Of a stretch of 64,000 nt of DNA, positions 1 to 7,375 are shown one piece after another. The DNA is taken from contig CAILMF010000058.1 of assembly GCA_903835235.1 (NCBI GenBank), positions 1 to 64,000 on the forward strand, given 5' to 3'. A program made the translations under genes and the position numbers. This stretch comes from an uncultured Rhodospirillales bacterium (GTDB taxonomy: Bacteria; Pseudomonadota; Alphaproteobacteria; Acetobacterales; Acetobacteraceae). The notes under the pieces are model-generated. The model had not been told where the DNA came from, searched no databases, and saw only the letters and a program-made list of their open reading frames with translations. Within the stretch, counting starts at the first letter, position 1, and the number at the start of each line of letters is the position of its first letter.

Positions 1-120
1 AACAAAGGTCGCAATGGAATCCGTCCGGGCCTTTGCCTGAAACTTCCTGTCGCTCCGCGTCGGCGCCGCGAATCAATGTTGCGGCGTCCGGTGCCGAAAA
101 TCGAATTTCCGCAGCCTGTT

Positions 121-168
121 AGAGCAATATCCGTTCTGATGAAATCATCAGAACGGATTTCTTGCTCT
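121..168. repeat. Palindromic repeat element, copy 1
   Basis: This is a near-perfect inverted repeat with arms of about 22 bases that open with AGAGCAATATCCG and close with CGGATTTCTTGCTCT. A second copy with the same outer arms and a slightly different centre lies at 59364-59409. The element is non-coding and sits beyond the 3' end of the PfkB kinase gene. It looks like a REP- or BIME-like dispersed element. A transcription-termination role is possible, but there is no clear T-run. Confidence 0.7.
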
Positions 169-184
169 AGGTTCAACGAGTTAC

Positions 185-220
185 AGAGCACTATGCGCCC
201 AGCAGGGCGCATAGTGCTCT
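185..220. repeat. Perfect 16-bp-stem hairpin, related palindrome
   Basis: The arms at 185-200 and 205-220 are perfectly complementary (16 bp) around the four-base loop AGCA. The outer bases AGAGCA/TGCTCT are the same as in the neighbouring palindrome at 121-168. The next bases (CTATGCG against ATATCCG) are similar, so the two look like members of one family in tandem. The rest of 1-268 holds no gene that I can support. Confidence 0.65.
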
Positions 221-268
221 CGTATCCGGTGGTCGCCGGCGGAAACACCAGCGGCTTAAAGCGGCCGG

Positions 269-1186
269 CTAGACCTTGCCGATCCGGGCGCGCAGGGCTT
301 CCACGTCCGCGCGCTTCGGGTGGGCGGTGCCGGGGCGCATCACTGCCGCCGCCCCGGCCGCCATGCCCCAGGCGAAGGCGTCTCGCGACGCAGCGCCCTG
401 CGCCAGGTGCAGCACCATGGCGGCGAGAAAACTGTCGCCGGCGCCGACCGCGCCCAGCGCCGGCACGTCCAGCGCCGGCAGTTGCAGCACGCCTTCCGCA
501 CTGGCCAACAGCGCGCCCTCGCCCCCCAGCGTCACCGCCAGCAGTTCCGTGGCGCCCTGGGCGACGAAGCCCTGCGCCGCCTCGGCCAACTCACCTGGCG
601 CCAGCTTGCGGCCAACCAGCGTGTCGAACTCGCCTTGGCTCGGCTTGATCAACTTGAGGCCGGGGCCGAGCGCGGCCTGCAGTGGCGCGCCGGAGGTATC
701 CAGCACGAAGGGCATGCCCCGCCGCACCGTAATGGCCTTGCAGCGGGCGTAGTAGTCGGCCGGCACACCGGGCGAGAGGCTGCCGCTGGCCACCAGCCAA
801 TCGCCCGGCGTCTGCTCCAGCGCCGCCAACCCGGCCTGCCACTCGGCCTCGCTCAGCGTCGGGCCTTCCGGCACGAAGCGGTATTCCAGCCTGGCCTTCA
901 GATCATGCACGGTGTGGCTGATGCGGGTACGGCCGGCGATCGGCACGGTCAGATGCGGCACCTCGCCCTCGCGCAGCAACTCCTCCAGCAGCGTGCCGCT
1001 GACGCCGCCGGCCAGGATGATCGCCAGCGTCTCGCCGCCGAGTTCGCGCAGCACGCGGGAGACGTTCACCCCGCCGCCACCGGGGTCAAAACTGTCGCCG
1101 CGGGTGCGGACCTTGCGCACCGGCTGCACCTGGTCGGCATCCGACGCCAGGTCGACCGTGGGGTTCAGCGTCAGGGTGAGTATCAT
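269..1186 (-). CDS. pfkB: PfkB-family sugar kinase (6-phosphofructokinase II / 1-phosphofructokinase type)
   Basis: This 305-residue protein belongs to the PfkB (ribokinase) superfamily and would phosphorylate a sugar phosphate with ATP in the cytoplasm. The N-terminus reads LTLNPTVD and the substrate/glycine motif FDPGGGGVNVSR lies near residues 33-44, both typical of the Pfk-2/FruK/LacC branch. The C-terminal PfkB signature GAVGAGDSF, with its catalytic Asp, lies near residue 245. Length is normal for the family. The ATG overlaps the stop of the upstream amidohydrolase as ATGA, so it is the last gene of a translationally coupled operon. The exact sugar phosphate cannot be read from sequence. 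Pfk-2 is the best guess, with tagatose-6-phosphate or fructose-1-phosphate as alternatives. Confidence 0.85.
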   Translation of the reverse strand: MILTLTLNPTVDLASDADQVQPVRKVRTRGDSFDPGGGGVNVSRVLRELGGETLAIILAGGVSGTLLEELLREGEVPHLTVPIAGRTRISHTVHDLKARLEYRFVPEGPTLSEAEWQAGLAALEQTPGDWLVASGSLSPGVPADYYARCKAITVRRGMPFVLDTSGAPLQAALGPGLKLIKPSQGEFDTLVGRKLAPGELAEAAQGFVAQGATELLAVTLGGEGALLASAEGVLQLPALDVPALGAVGAGDSFLAAMVLHLAQGAASRDAFAWGMAAGAAAVMRPGTAHPKRADVEALRARIGKV

Positions 1187-2439
1187 GCGCGCGCCCGGAT
1201 GGCGGCGTACATCGCCTCCACGCCGGTCATCAGGTCGGCGATCTCCATGGCTTCGCGCGGGTTGTGGCTGCCATGGGCGTTGCGGACGAAGACCATCGCC
1301 GCCGGCACGCCCCGCCGGGCGAATTCCGCGGCGTCGTGCCCGGCGCCAGAGACGGTGCTGTAGGGTTTTCCCAGCGCAGCCTGAATCGCGTCATGCCCCG
1401 CCACGTCCAGCGCAATCGGCGCGGCCTCCACCCGGGTGCCCAGGGTGAACTCCACCCCGCGCGAACGCCCGATATCGGCGCAGCGCCGGGCGAGAAAACC
1501 GCGCATGCCGTCCAGCACCTCCGCACTGGCGCTGCGGATGTCCAGCGCGAAGCGGACCTCACCGGGGATGCGCGTGGCGGTGCTGGCCTCGGCCTCGGTC
1601 ATGACAAGCCCGGCAGTCACCACCAGGTCGTTGCCCTCCTGCAGGCTGCGCGCCCAGATGCCGTCCAGGTCCATCAGCAGCTCCGCCACCGCCATGGCCG
1701 GGTCGCGCCGCAGGTGGCGCGGCACCACGCCGGAATGCCCAGCTTCCCCGCGACAGAGCGCGCGGGGAAAGCGGATATGCCCGCGCACGGCTGAGACGGC
1801 GGCGGCCGGCAGGTCGCGGTCCAGCAGCACCGGGCCTTGTTCGATGTGCAACTCCCAGAACATCGTGGTCCGCGCGATCTCCGGCAGTGCCACGCCGGCG
1901 CCCGCCGCGCGCGGGTCGCCGCCCTGCTCGGCGATGTGTTCTGCCAGCGTCAGCCCGCTGTCGCGGCGCGGCGTTGCCAGTTCGGCGGCCTCCAGCGCGC
2001 CGAAGGCCGCCCGCGTGCCGACATAGGGCGCGCCGAACCAGGGTGATTCCTCGCCGCGCAGCGCCACCGCGCGCAGCGGCATGCCATCCCGCGCCGCCCT
2101 GATGGCGCAGAGCAACGCGGCCACGGTGCCGGCGGCGCCGTCGAAATTGCCGCCCTGCGGCACGCTGTCCAGGTGGGAGCCGGCGGCCATGGCCGGCGCC
2201 TCGCCCAGGCCGGGCGGGGCCAGCCAGGTATTGCCCACGGCGTCGCGGTGCCCCAGCAGGCCATGCGCCGCGCCGGCCTCGGCCCATAGCCGGTGGCATT
2301 CGCTCTCCACCGCCGACCAGGCCGGGCGCGTCACGCCGCCCGCCGGGTCCGGCGAAAGCGCACGAAAGGCGTCCAGCAGCCGCGCCGCCAGCGCCGCCTC
2401 GTCCAGCGGCAGGTTGCGCAGCTGCGCCAGCATGTTCAT
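1183..2439 (-). CDS. Zn-dependent amidohydrolase (N-carbamoyl-amino acid hydrolase / allantoate amidohydrolase family)
   Basis: This is an M20-like dimetal hydrolase of about 418 residues. It carries the family hallmarks HLDSVPQGGNFDG (metal His and Asp), a HIEQGP motif (metal/catalytic Glu), GHSGVVP in the dimerisation domain, SGAGHDA, and a C-terminal SHNPRE with the last metal His. Members remove the carbamoyl or ureido group from N-carbamoyl amino acids, ureidopropionate or allantoate. I chose the ATG at 2439 because it overlaps the pyrD stop as ATGA and begins the conserved region. The open frame runs further upstream, but only antisense to pyrD. Its coupling to pyrD/pyrK suggests an N-carbamoyl substrate made from a dihydropyrimidine, for example N-carbamoyl-aspartate. 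That is inference. Confidence 0.85.
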   Translation of the reverse strand: MNMLAQLRNLPLDEAALAARLLDAFRALSPDPAGGVTRPAWSAVESECHRLWAEAGAAHGLLGHRDAVGNTWLAPPGLGEAPAMAAGSHLDSVPQGGNFDGAAGTVAALLCAIRAARDGMPLRAVALRGEESPWFGAPYVGTRAAFGALEAAELATPRRDSGLTLAEHIAEQGGDPRAAGAGVALPEIARTTMFWELHIEQGPVLLDRDLPAAAVSAVRGHIRFPRALCRGEAGHSGVVPRHLRRDPAMAVAELLMDLDGIWARSLQEGNDLVVTAGLVMTEAEASTATRIPGEVRFALDIRSASAEVLDGMRGFLARRCADIGRSRGVEFTLGTRVEAAPIALDVAGHDAIQAALGKPYSTVSGAGHDAAEFARRGVPAAMVFVRNAHGSHNPREAMEIADLMTGVEAMYAAIRARA

Positions 2440-3365
2440 TCCGCCGCCAACCTCTCCCGTGCCGGCAGCGCCATGCCGACCAGCTGCGCCACATCGGTAA
2501 TGCCGCGCCTGGCGCAGAAGGCCGCCAGCCCGTCCAGAACGTCCAGCATCGCCGTTGGCTGCACGAAGCTGGCCGTGCCGACCTGTACGGCCGAGGCGCC
2601 GGCCATCATGAACTCCACCGCATCCTCCGCCGTGCTGATGCCGCCGACGCCGATGATGGGGATGCCCACGGCCTGGGCGCATTGCCACACCAGGCGCAGC
2701 GCGATGGGCTTGAAGGCCGGGCCGCTGAAGCCGCCCATGCTGGCGCCCAGCTTCGGCCGCGCCGTCTCGATATCGATGGCCAGGCCAAGGATGGTGTTGG
2801 CCACCACCAGCGCCTCGGCGCCGGCGGCCTCGCAGGCCCGCGCCACGGCGGCGATATCGGCGGTATTGGGCGAGAGCTTGACCCAGAGCGGCAGTGCGGA
2901 GGCCGCGCGTATGGCGGCCACGGCGGCGGCGGCGCTGTCCGGCAGCATGGCGAAGGCGCGACCATCCTCCTCCAGGTTGGGGCAGGAGATATTGGCCTCA
3001 ATGGCCGCCACGCCGGGCGTGGCCGCCAGCACCGCGGCGGCGCGGGCGAATTCCGCCACGCTGGGCGCCGAGAGGCTGACCACCAGCGGCACGCGGAACC
3101 GCCGCCATTCCGGCATGGCCTTGGCGGTGAAATGCGCCAGCCCCTTGCCGGGAATGCCGATGCTGTTGAGCAGCCCATTCTCGGTCTCGGCCAGCCGTGG
3201 CAGCGCATTGCCCAGGCGTGCTTCCGGCGTGACGGATTTCGTCACCAGCGCGCCCAGCCGGTTGAGGTCCATCACCTCCGCCAGTTCAGGGCCGAAGGTG
3301 CCGCTGGCCGGCATGACCGGGTTGGCCAGCGTCAGGCCACCGATGCGGGTCGCGAGCCTCACCAT
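2436..3365 (-). CDS. pyrD: Dihydroorotate dehydrogenase B, catalytic subunit (class 1B)
   Basis: This 309-residue FMN enzyme interconverts dihydroorotate and orotate. The active-site loop reads NISCPN with a Cys base, which marks class 1. Class 2, the membrane quinone-linked form usual in alphaproteobacteria, has Ser there. Other motifs are the N-terminal ANPVMPASGTFG, the FMN-binding VKLSPN, and the C-terminal GVGGI...GASAVQVGTA. The next gene upstream encodes a PyrK-like partner and overlaps it by 7 bases, supporting a PyrD2-PyrK2 heterotetramer that uses NAD. The downstream carbamoylase overlaps by ATGA. Its genomic company is catabolic rather than with other pyr biosynthesis genes, so orotate reduction is a live alternative to biosynthesis. 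Confidence 0.9.
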   Translation of the reverse strand: MVRLATRIGGLTLANPVMPASGTFGPELAEVMDLNRLGALVTKSVTPEARLGNALPRLAETENGLLNSIGIPGKGLAHFTAKAMPEWRRFRVPLVVSLSAPSVAEFARAAAVLAATPGVAAIEANISCPNLEEDGRAFAMLPDSAAAAVAAIRAASALPLWVKLSPNTADIAAVARACEAAGAEALVVANTILGLAIDIETARPKLGASMGGFSGPAFKPIALRLVWQCAQAVGIPIIGVGGISTAEDAVEFMMAGASAVQVGTASFVQPTAMLDVLDGLAAFCARRGITDVAQLVGMALPARERLAAE

Positions 3366-4156
3366 GACATGGCCCGCTGCAGGTCGAAGACCGGGCCTTC
3401 GCGGCAGACGCGCTGATGCGTCACCTGCCCGGCGTCGTCGCGGATATCCCGCACGCAGCAGAAGCACATGCCGAGGCCACAGCCCATCTGCTGTTCCAGC
3501 GCGACCTGGCCGGGAATGCCGTATTCCGCCGCCAGCCGTTGCAGCAGCAGGAACAGCCGGTTGGAGCCGCAGGTGAACACCGCATCCGGCCGCTCGCGCT
3601 CGAACCGCCGACGCAGCAGCGCCTCCACCGCCGCGGGGGCGGAACTGCCATCGCTGTCGAACACCGCCTCGAAGCTGCTGGCGCCGAACTCGGCGGCCAT
3701 CAGGTCCTCCGGTGCACGGGCCGAGAGCACGGCGTGGACCGCCACCGGCAGCGCGTTCAGCGGCGCCAGCGTGGCCAGCCCGACGCCGCGCGCCAGCACC
3801 AGCACCCGCCGCGCCCCGGGCGGAAGGGAGAACCCCACGCCGAGCGGGCCGACCACATCCAGCGCATCGCCCGGCCGCAGCCGCGCCAGGGCCGCGGTGC
3901 CGCGCCCCTTCACATGCAGCAGGAAGCCCAGCGTGCCATCGGTGCCGATGCGCCATATACTCATTGGCCGGCGCAGGTAGGGGCCGTTGCCGCCGGCATC
4001 CCGGCACAACAAGTGGCAGAACTGCCCGGGCCTGGTGCGCACCGCCAGCCCCGGCGCCGCCACCACCAGGCGGTGGTAGCGCTGGCCGACCGGCGCGCTT
4101 TCCAGCACCGGGCAGGCGTGCTGGGCGATGGCGAAGCCCGAAGGGGCAGTATCCAT
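3359..4156 (-). CDS. pyrK: Dihydroorotate dehydrogenase B electron-transfer subunit (PyrK-like, FAD/2Fe-2S)
   Basis: This protein shuttles electrons between the PyrD FMN and NAD(H). It has a ferredoxin-reductase-like FAD domain (RPMSIWRI and GRGTAAL motifs), a nucleotide-binding domain (LVLARGVGLATLAPL, then FTCGSN), and a C-terminal [2Fe-2S] motif. That motif reads EQQMGCGLGMCFCC followed by VCREGPVF, which matches the Cys-x4-Cys-x2-Cys...Cys spacing of PyrK. An extra Cys replaces the usual Gly within it. Two starts are possible: TTG at 4192, or ATG at 4156 preceded by a GAGG about 8 bases upstream. I prefer the ATG, which gives 265 residues. Its end overlaps the pyrD start. Confidence 0.88.
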   Translation of the reverse strand: MDTAPSGFAIAQHACPVLESAPVGQRYHRLVVAAPGLAVRTRPGQFCHLLCRDAGGNGPYLRRPMSIWRIGTDGTLGFLLHVKGRGTAALARLRPGDALDVVGPLGVGFSLPPGARRVLVLARGVGLATLAPLNALPVAVHAVLSARAPEDLMAAEFGASSFEAVFDSDGSSAPAAVEALLRRRFERERPDAVFTCGSNRLFLLLQRLAAEYGIPGQVALEQQMGCGLGMCFCCVRDIRDDAGQVTHQRVCREGPVFDLQRAMSW

Positions 4157-4251
4157 GACCCAAGCCTCGGCTGGGCCGAGACTCGAAGTCAAATGTTGTT
4201 TTCGCTATGCGCCCAGCAGCGAGCCGCCGGAGCCCTTGGCCAGCCGCTTCG

Positions 4252-4851
4252 TCAGCCCTTGGCGAGCCGTCGCTCGACAAACATCAGCCGGTCCTGGCCC
4301 CAGAAGATGTCCTCGCCGATCACGTAGCTCGGCGCGCCGAACACGCCGCGGGCCAGGGCGGCGGCAGTGTCGCGCTCGCGCATCTCGGCCCAGCGGGGGT
4401 CGCGGCCCAGCGCGATCACGGCCTGTGCGTCCAGCCCGCAATCGCCGATCAGCCGCGCCAGCGTGGCTTCCTCACCGGGGGTGACCTCCTCCTCCCACAG
4501 CGCCTTCAGCACGCGGTGCGCCAGGCGAATGGCCGGGGCATCGCCCGCGGTCTCCCGCAGTGCGATGACGCAGGCGGAGGACAGCGCCTCACTGCACGGA
4601 AAGCCCTTGGGCTGGATGTTGAACGGCAGCCCCAGCTCCGCCTTCCAGCGCGCCAGTTCCTGCAACCGGTAGGCCTGGCGCTGCGGGCTGCGCTTGGGCA
4701 GGGGCAGGCCACCGGAACCCGCAAAGATGGTGCCGAAATCCACCGGCCAGATGCGCAGCGTGGCGTTGTACTTCGCCGCCAGCGCCTCGATCCGTGCGCC
4801 GCCCATGTAGGTCCAGGGCGAGTTCAGCGAGGCGTAGTAGTCGATATGCAT
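4252..4851 (-). CDS. DsbA-like 2-hydroxychromene-2-carboxylate isomerase family protein
   Basis: This 199-residue thioredoxin-fold protein belongs to the HCCA-isomerase / GST-kappa branch of the DsbA superfamily. It begins IDYYASLNSPWTYMGG, where Ser10 sits at the position of the family's catalytic Ser. The C-terminal FGAPSYVIGEDIFWGQDRL is the classic ending with the cis-Pro. Such enzymes isomerise aromatic-degradation intermediates using glutathione, and many have unknown substrates. It follows the CoA-transferase genes closely (4 bases), so it probably belongs to that transcription unit. About 95 bases separate it from pyrK. The substrate is unknown. Confidence 0.85.
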   Translation of the reverse strand: MHIDYYASLNSPWTYMGGARIEALAAKYNATLRIWPVDFGTIFAGSGGLPLPKRSPQRQAYRLQELARWKAELGLPFNIQPKGFPCSEALSSACVIALRETAGDAPAIRLAHRVLKALWEEEVTPGEEATLARLIGDCGLDAQAVIALGRDPRWAEMRERDTAAALARGVFGAPSYVIGEDIFWGQDRLMFVERRLAKG

Positions 4852-4855
4852 GACG

Positions 4856-5548
4856 CTATCCTTCCAACGGCGCGCCGGTGGCGGCGCGGACTTCCTCGAA
4901 GCTCATGCCCGGCGCCAGTTCCACCACGCGGAAGCCAGTACCGGTGGGGGCAAACAGCCCGTAGTTGGTGGCCACCAGCGTCACCACGCCGCGCGCCGTC
5001 ACCGGCAGGGCGCAGCTCGGCACCAGGCGCGGCGCGCCCTTGCGCGTCACGTGCTCCAGGATGATGAAGACCCGCTTGGCGCAGGCCGCCAGGTCCATGG
5101 CGCCGCCGATGCCACCGCCCTTCTGCCCCGCCACCTTCCAGTTGGCGAAGTCGCCATTGGCGGCGACCTCATAGGCGCCCATCACGGTCACATCGATGCG
5201 GCCGCTGCGGATGATGGCAAAGCTGTCGGCGTGATTGACCGTCACGCTGTCCGGCTTCAGCGAGACGTTCTGCCCGCCGGCATTGACCAGATGCAGGTCC
5301 TCCTGCCCCGCCGGCAGCACCGGGCCATAGCCGATCAGCCCGTTCTCGGAGTGGTAGGTGATCTCGCGGTCGCCGATATCGGTGTTGCTGCACAGCGTCG
5401 GGATGCCGACGCCGAGGTTGACCAGCCAGCCATCCTGGAATTTCTCCGAGAGCCGGTCGGCCATCTGCTGGCGGTCCCAGCCCCGTCCGGTCGCTGGAGC
5501 GCCGGAGGGCGCGGAGGCGTGAATCGGCCCGGAAGTGTTCTCGCTCAT
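4856..5548 (-). CDS. 3-oxoacid CoA-transferase, subunit B
   Basis: This 230-residue beta subunit of a family I CoA-transferase (SCOT/AtoA/PcaJ type) moves CoA from a donor such as succinyl-CoA to a 3-oxoacid. The catalytic Glu lies in the SENGLIGYGP motif near residue 69. LVNLGVGIPTL near residue 42 and the glycine-rich GGAMDL region are family-typical. The N-terminus has about 25 extra Pro/Ala-rich residues before the domain starts at WDRQQMADRL, so a start nearer Met29 is possible. Its ATG overlaps the subunit A stop as ATGA. The acid substrate (acetoacetate, 3-oxoadipate or another) cannot be decided from the sequence. Confidence 0.9.
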   Translation of the reverse strand: MSENTSGPIHASAPSGAPATGRGWDRQQMADRLSEKFQDGWLVNLGVGIPTLCSNTDIGDREITYHSENGLIGYGPVLPAGQEDLHLVNAGGQNVSLKPDSVTVNHADSFAIIRSGRIDVTVMGAYEVAANGDFANWKVAGQKGGGIGGAMDLAACAKRVFIILEHVTRKGAPRLVPSCALPVTARGVVTLVATNYGLFAPTGTGFRVVELAPGMSFEEVRAATGAPLEG

Positions 5549-6279
5549 TTCTTGCGCTCCTCACGCCGCACCGCCCAGATGCCCTCAGGCGCCGCCGGCA
5601 CCTTCACCATGCGCTGCACGAAGATGCCCGAGGTATGCACCGCATCGGGGTCCAGCGCGCCGGCGGGAAGGATGTCTTCCTCCACCTCCACGATGCAGAC
5701 CTTCGCCGCCATCGCCATTACCGGGCAGAAGTTGCGCTGCGTCAGCCGGAACACCAGGTTGCCGCTGGCGTCGGCGCGCCAGGCCCGCACGAAGGCGTAG
5801 TCCAGCGGCAGGGCGTATTCCAGCAGCATCTCCCGCCCGTTGAACACGCGGGTCTCGCGCCCCTCGGCCAGTTCGGTGCCCACCGCTGTCGGCGTGTAGA
5901 AGGCGGGGATGCCGGCGCCGGCGGCGCGCATACGCTCGGCCAGCGTGCCCTGCGGCACCAACTCGGCCTCGACCTCGCCGCTCTCGTAGTATTTGGTGAA
6001 GGGCAGCACGTCGGTCGGGCGCGTCGCCGCGGTGAAGCTGGCGATGACCTTCCTGACCTGGCCGTTCTCCACCAGGCTGGCAATGTCCGGCATGCGCGGC
6101 TGATGCGCGCCGCCGGTGGTGTTGCCGACGCAGGTCAGGCCCTTCGCGCCCCGCTCGCGCAGCGCCTTCAGTAGGTTGTACGGTGTGCCCGGCGCCGCAA
6201 AGCCGCCGATGCCGATGACGGCGCCGTCGGGAATATCGGCCACCGCTTCGGCGAAGCTGCCGAAGGTCTTGGATCGCAT
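5545..6279 (-). CDS. 3-oxoacid CoA-transferase, subunit A
   Basis: This 244-residue alpha subunit pairs with the downstream subunit B. It starts MRSKTFGSFAEAVADIPDGA and carries the CoA-binding glycine loop IGIGGFAAPGTP near residues 22-33. I chose the ATG at 6279 because it has an AGGGGG Shine-Dalgarno about 11 bases upstream and begins the conserved domain. The longer frame upstream is unlike the family. It is the first gene of a minus-strand run reaching at least to the DsbA-like gene. It is divergent from a Bug receptor gene with about 90 bases between the starts, so both may share a control region. Confidence 0.9.
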   Translation of the reverse strand: MRSKTFGSFAEAVADIPDGAVIGIGGFAAPGTPYNLLKALRERGAKGLTCVGNTTGGAHQPRMPDIASLVENGQVRKVIASFTAATRPTDVLPFTKYYESGEVEAELVPQGTLAERMRAAGAGIPAFYTPTAVGTELAEGRETRVFNGREMLLEYALPLDYAFVRAWRADASGNLVFRLTQRNFCPVMAMAAKVCIVEVEEDILPAGALDPDAVHTSGIFVQRMVKVPAAPEGIWAVRREERKK

Positions 6280-6368
6280 GCGCTGCGTTCCCCCTGATGT
6301 TCTGCACCGATGCTGCCAGTTGCCGCGCGCGGCGTCCACGTGCAGGCTGGCGGCGCGGAGGAAACCAT

Positions 6369-7322
6369 ATGCTGGCACGGCGTGGAGTGATGGCGGCGGC
6401 GCTGCTGGCGCCAGCGGGGGCGCGCGCCCAAGCGTGGCCGGCGCGCCCGGTGCGCATCGTGGTGCCCTTCACCCCCGGTGGCTCCAACGACGCCATGGCC
6501 CGGCCGTTGGCCGAGCGGTTGCAGGCACGCTTTGGCCAGCCCTTCGTCATCGAGAACCGCCCCGGCGCCGGCAGCGCGGTGGGGGTGCAGTACGCGGCCC
6601 AGGCGGCGCCGGATGGCCATACGCTGCTGGTCACCACCTCCTCCGTCGCCGCCATCGCCCCTGTGCAGCGCATCGGCTTCGACGCCGCGCGTGAACTGGA
6701 CGGCATCGCGCTGCTGGCCAGCGCGCCGCTGGCCGCCTTCGTGCCGCCCAACAGCCGCTTCGCCAGCCTGCGCGCCATGGTGGCGGAAGCCCGCGCCAAA
6801 CCCGGCGAGGTGACCTATGCCAGCAGTGGCCCCGGCAGCACGGTGCACCTGATGACGGAGCTGTTCTGCCTGAAGGCCGGCGTGCAGATGCAGCACATTC
6901 CCTACCGCGGCACCGCCGGCGCGCTGACCGACCTGGTGGCCGGCCGTGTCGATGTGATGTTCACCACCTTCGCCAGCACCGGCGGCCAGTTGCGCGGCGG
7001 GCTGCTCAAGGTGCTGGCCCATGCCGGTGAAACCCGCCCGGCGAATACGCCGGAGGCACCGACCGCGCGGGAGCAGGGCATCGACTACATCGGCGGCATC
7101 TGGTGGGGGCTGTTCGCGCCGCGCGGCATTCCCGCCGAGGTACGCCTGGCGTTGAACGCCGCGACCAACGCAGCGCTGGCCGAGCCTGGCTTCTCCAGCA
7201 TCCTGGCGCAGGAGGCCGCCACGCCGGGCGCGCTGACGCCCCAGCAATTCCAGCAGAAGATCCGCGACGAACAGGTGGCGATGCAGCAGGTGGTGACGGC
7301 GGCGAAGATCACCGCGGATTGA
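6369..7322 (+). CDS. Bug/TctC-family tripartite tricarboxylate transporter substrate-binding protein
   Basis: This is a periplasmic solute receptor of about 317 residues. The N-terminus MLARRGVMAAALLAPAGARAQ is a signal peptide. The mature part begins WPARPVRIVVPFTPGGSNDAMAR and continues FVIENRPGAGSAVG, both diagnostic of Bug proteins. Later it has the YASSGPGS and HIPYRG ligand-binding loops. GGAGG lies about 6 bases before the chosen ATG. There is no TctA or TctB membrane gene nearby, so it is an orphan receptor. It probably captures a carboxylate handled by the divergent CoA-transferase operon, which is inference. Confidence 0.9.
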   Translation: MLARRGVMAAALLAPAGARAQAWPARPVRIVVPFTPGGSNDAMARPLAERLQARFGQPFVIENRPGAGSAVGVQYAAQAAPDGHTLLVTTSSVAAIAPVQRIGFDAARELDGIALLASAPLAAFVPPNSRFASLRAMVAEARAKPGEVTYASSGPGSTVHLMTELFCLKAGVQMQHIPYRGTAGALTDLVAGRVDVMFTTFASTGGQLRGGLLKVLAHAGETRPANTPEAPTAREQGIDYIGGIWWGLFAPRGIPAEVRLALNAATNAALAEPGFSSILAQEAATPGALTPQQFQQKIRDEQVAMQQVVTAAKITAD

Positions 7323-7333
7323 ATCCTGGCCTG

Positions 7334-7372
7334 GCGATTCACGCCCTTCGGCGAAACGCCTCGGACAATCGC
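7334..7372. terminator. Interrupted palindrome between convergent genes, possible bidirectional terminator
   Basis: Arms GCGATT and AATCGC enclose a GGCG-AAA-CGCC inner stem. It lies between the stops of the Bug receptor (plus strand) and the CaiB-like gene (minus strand). No T-run follows, so termination is only suggested by position. Confidence 0.4.
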
Positions 7373-7375
7373 AGG

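Noticed and set aside
76-648. Open frame near the left edge
   Set aside because: The protein is Pro/Arg-rich low complexity, is mostly antisense to the kinase gene, and crosses both palindromes.
2436-4156. Reading pyrD-pyrK simply as the de novo pyrimidine operon
   Set aside because: No other pyr biosynthesis gene is nearby and the coupled gene is a carbamoylase. Biosynthesis is not excluded, but it is not assumed.
4205-4219. 15-base match (CTATGCGCCCAGCAG) to the hairpin at 185-220
   Set aside because: There is no matching second arm here, so it is not a copy of the palindrome. It may be chance or a fragment.
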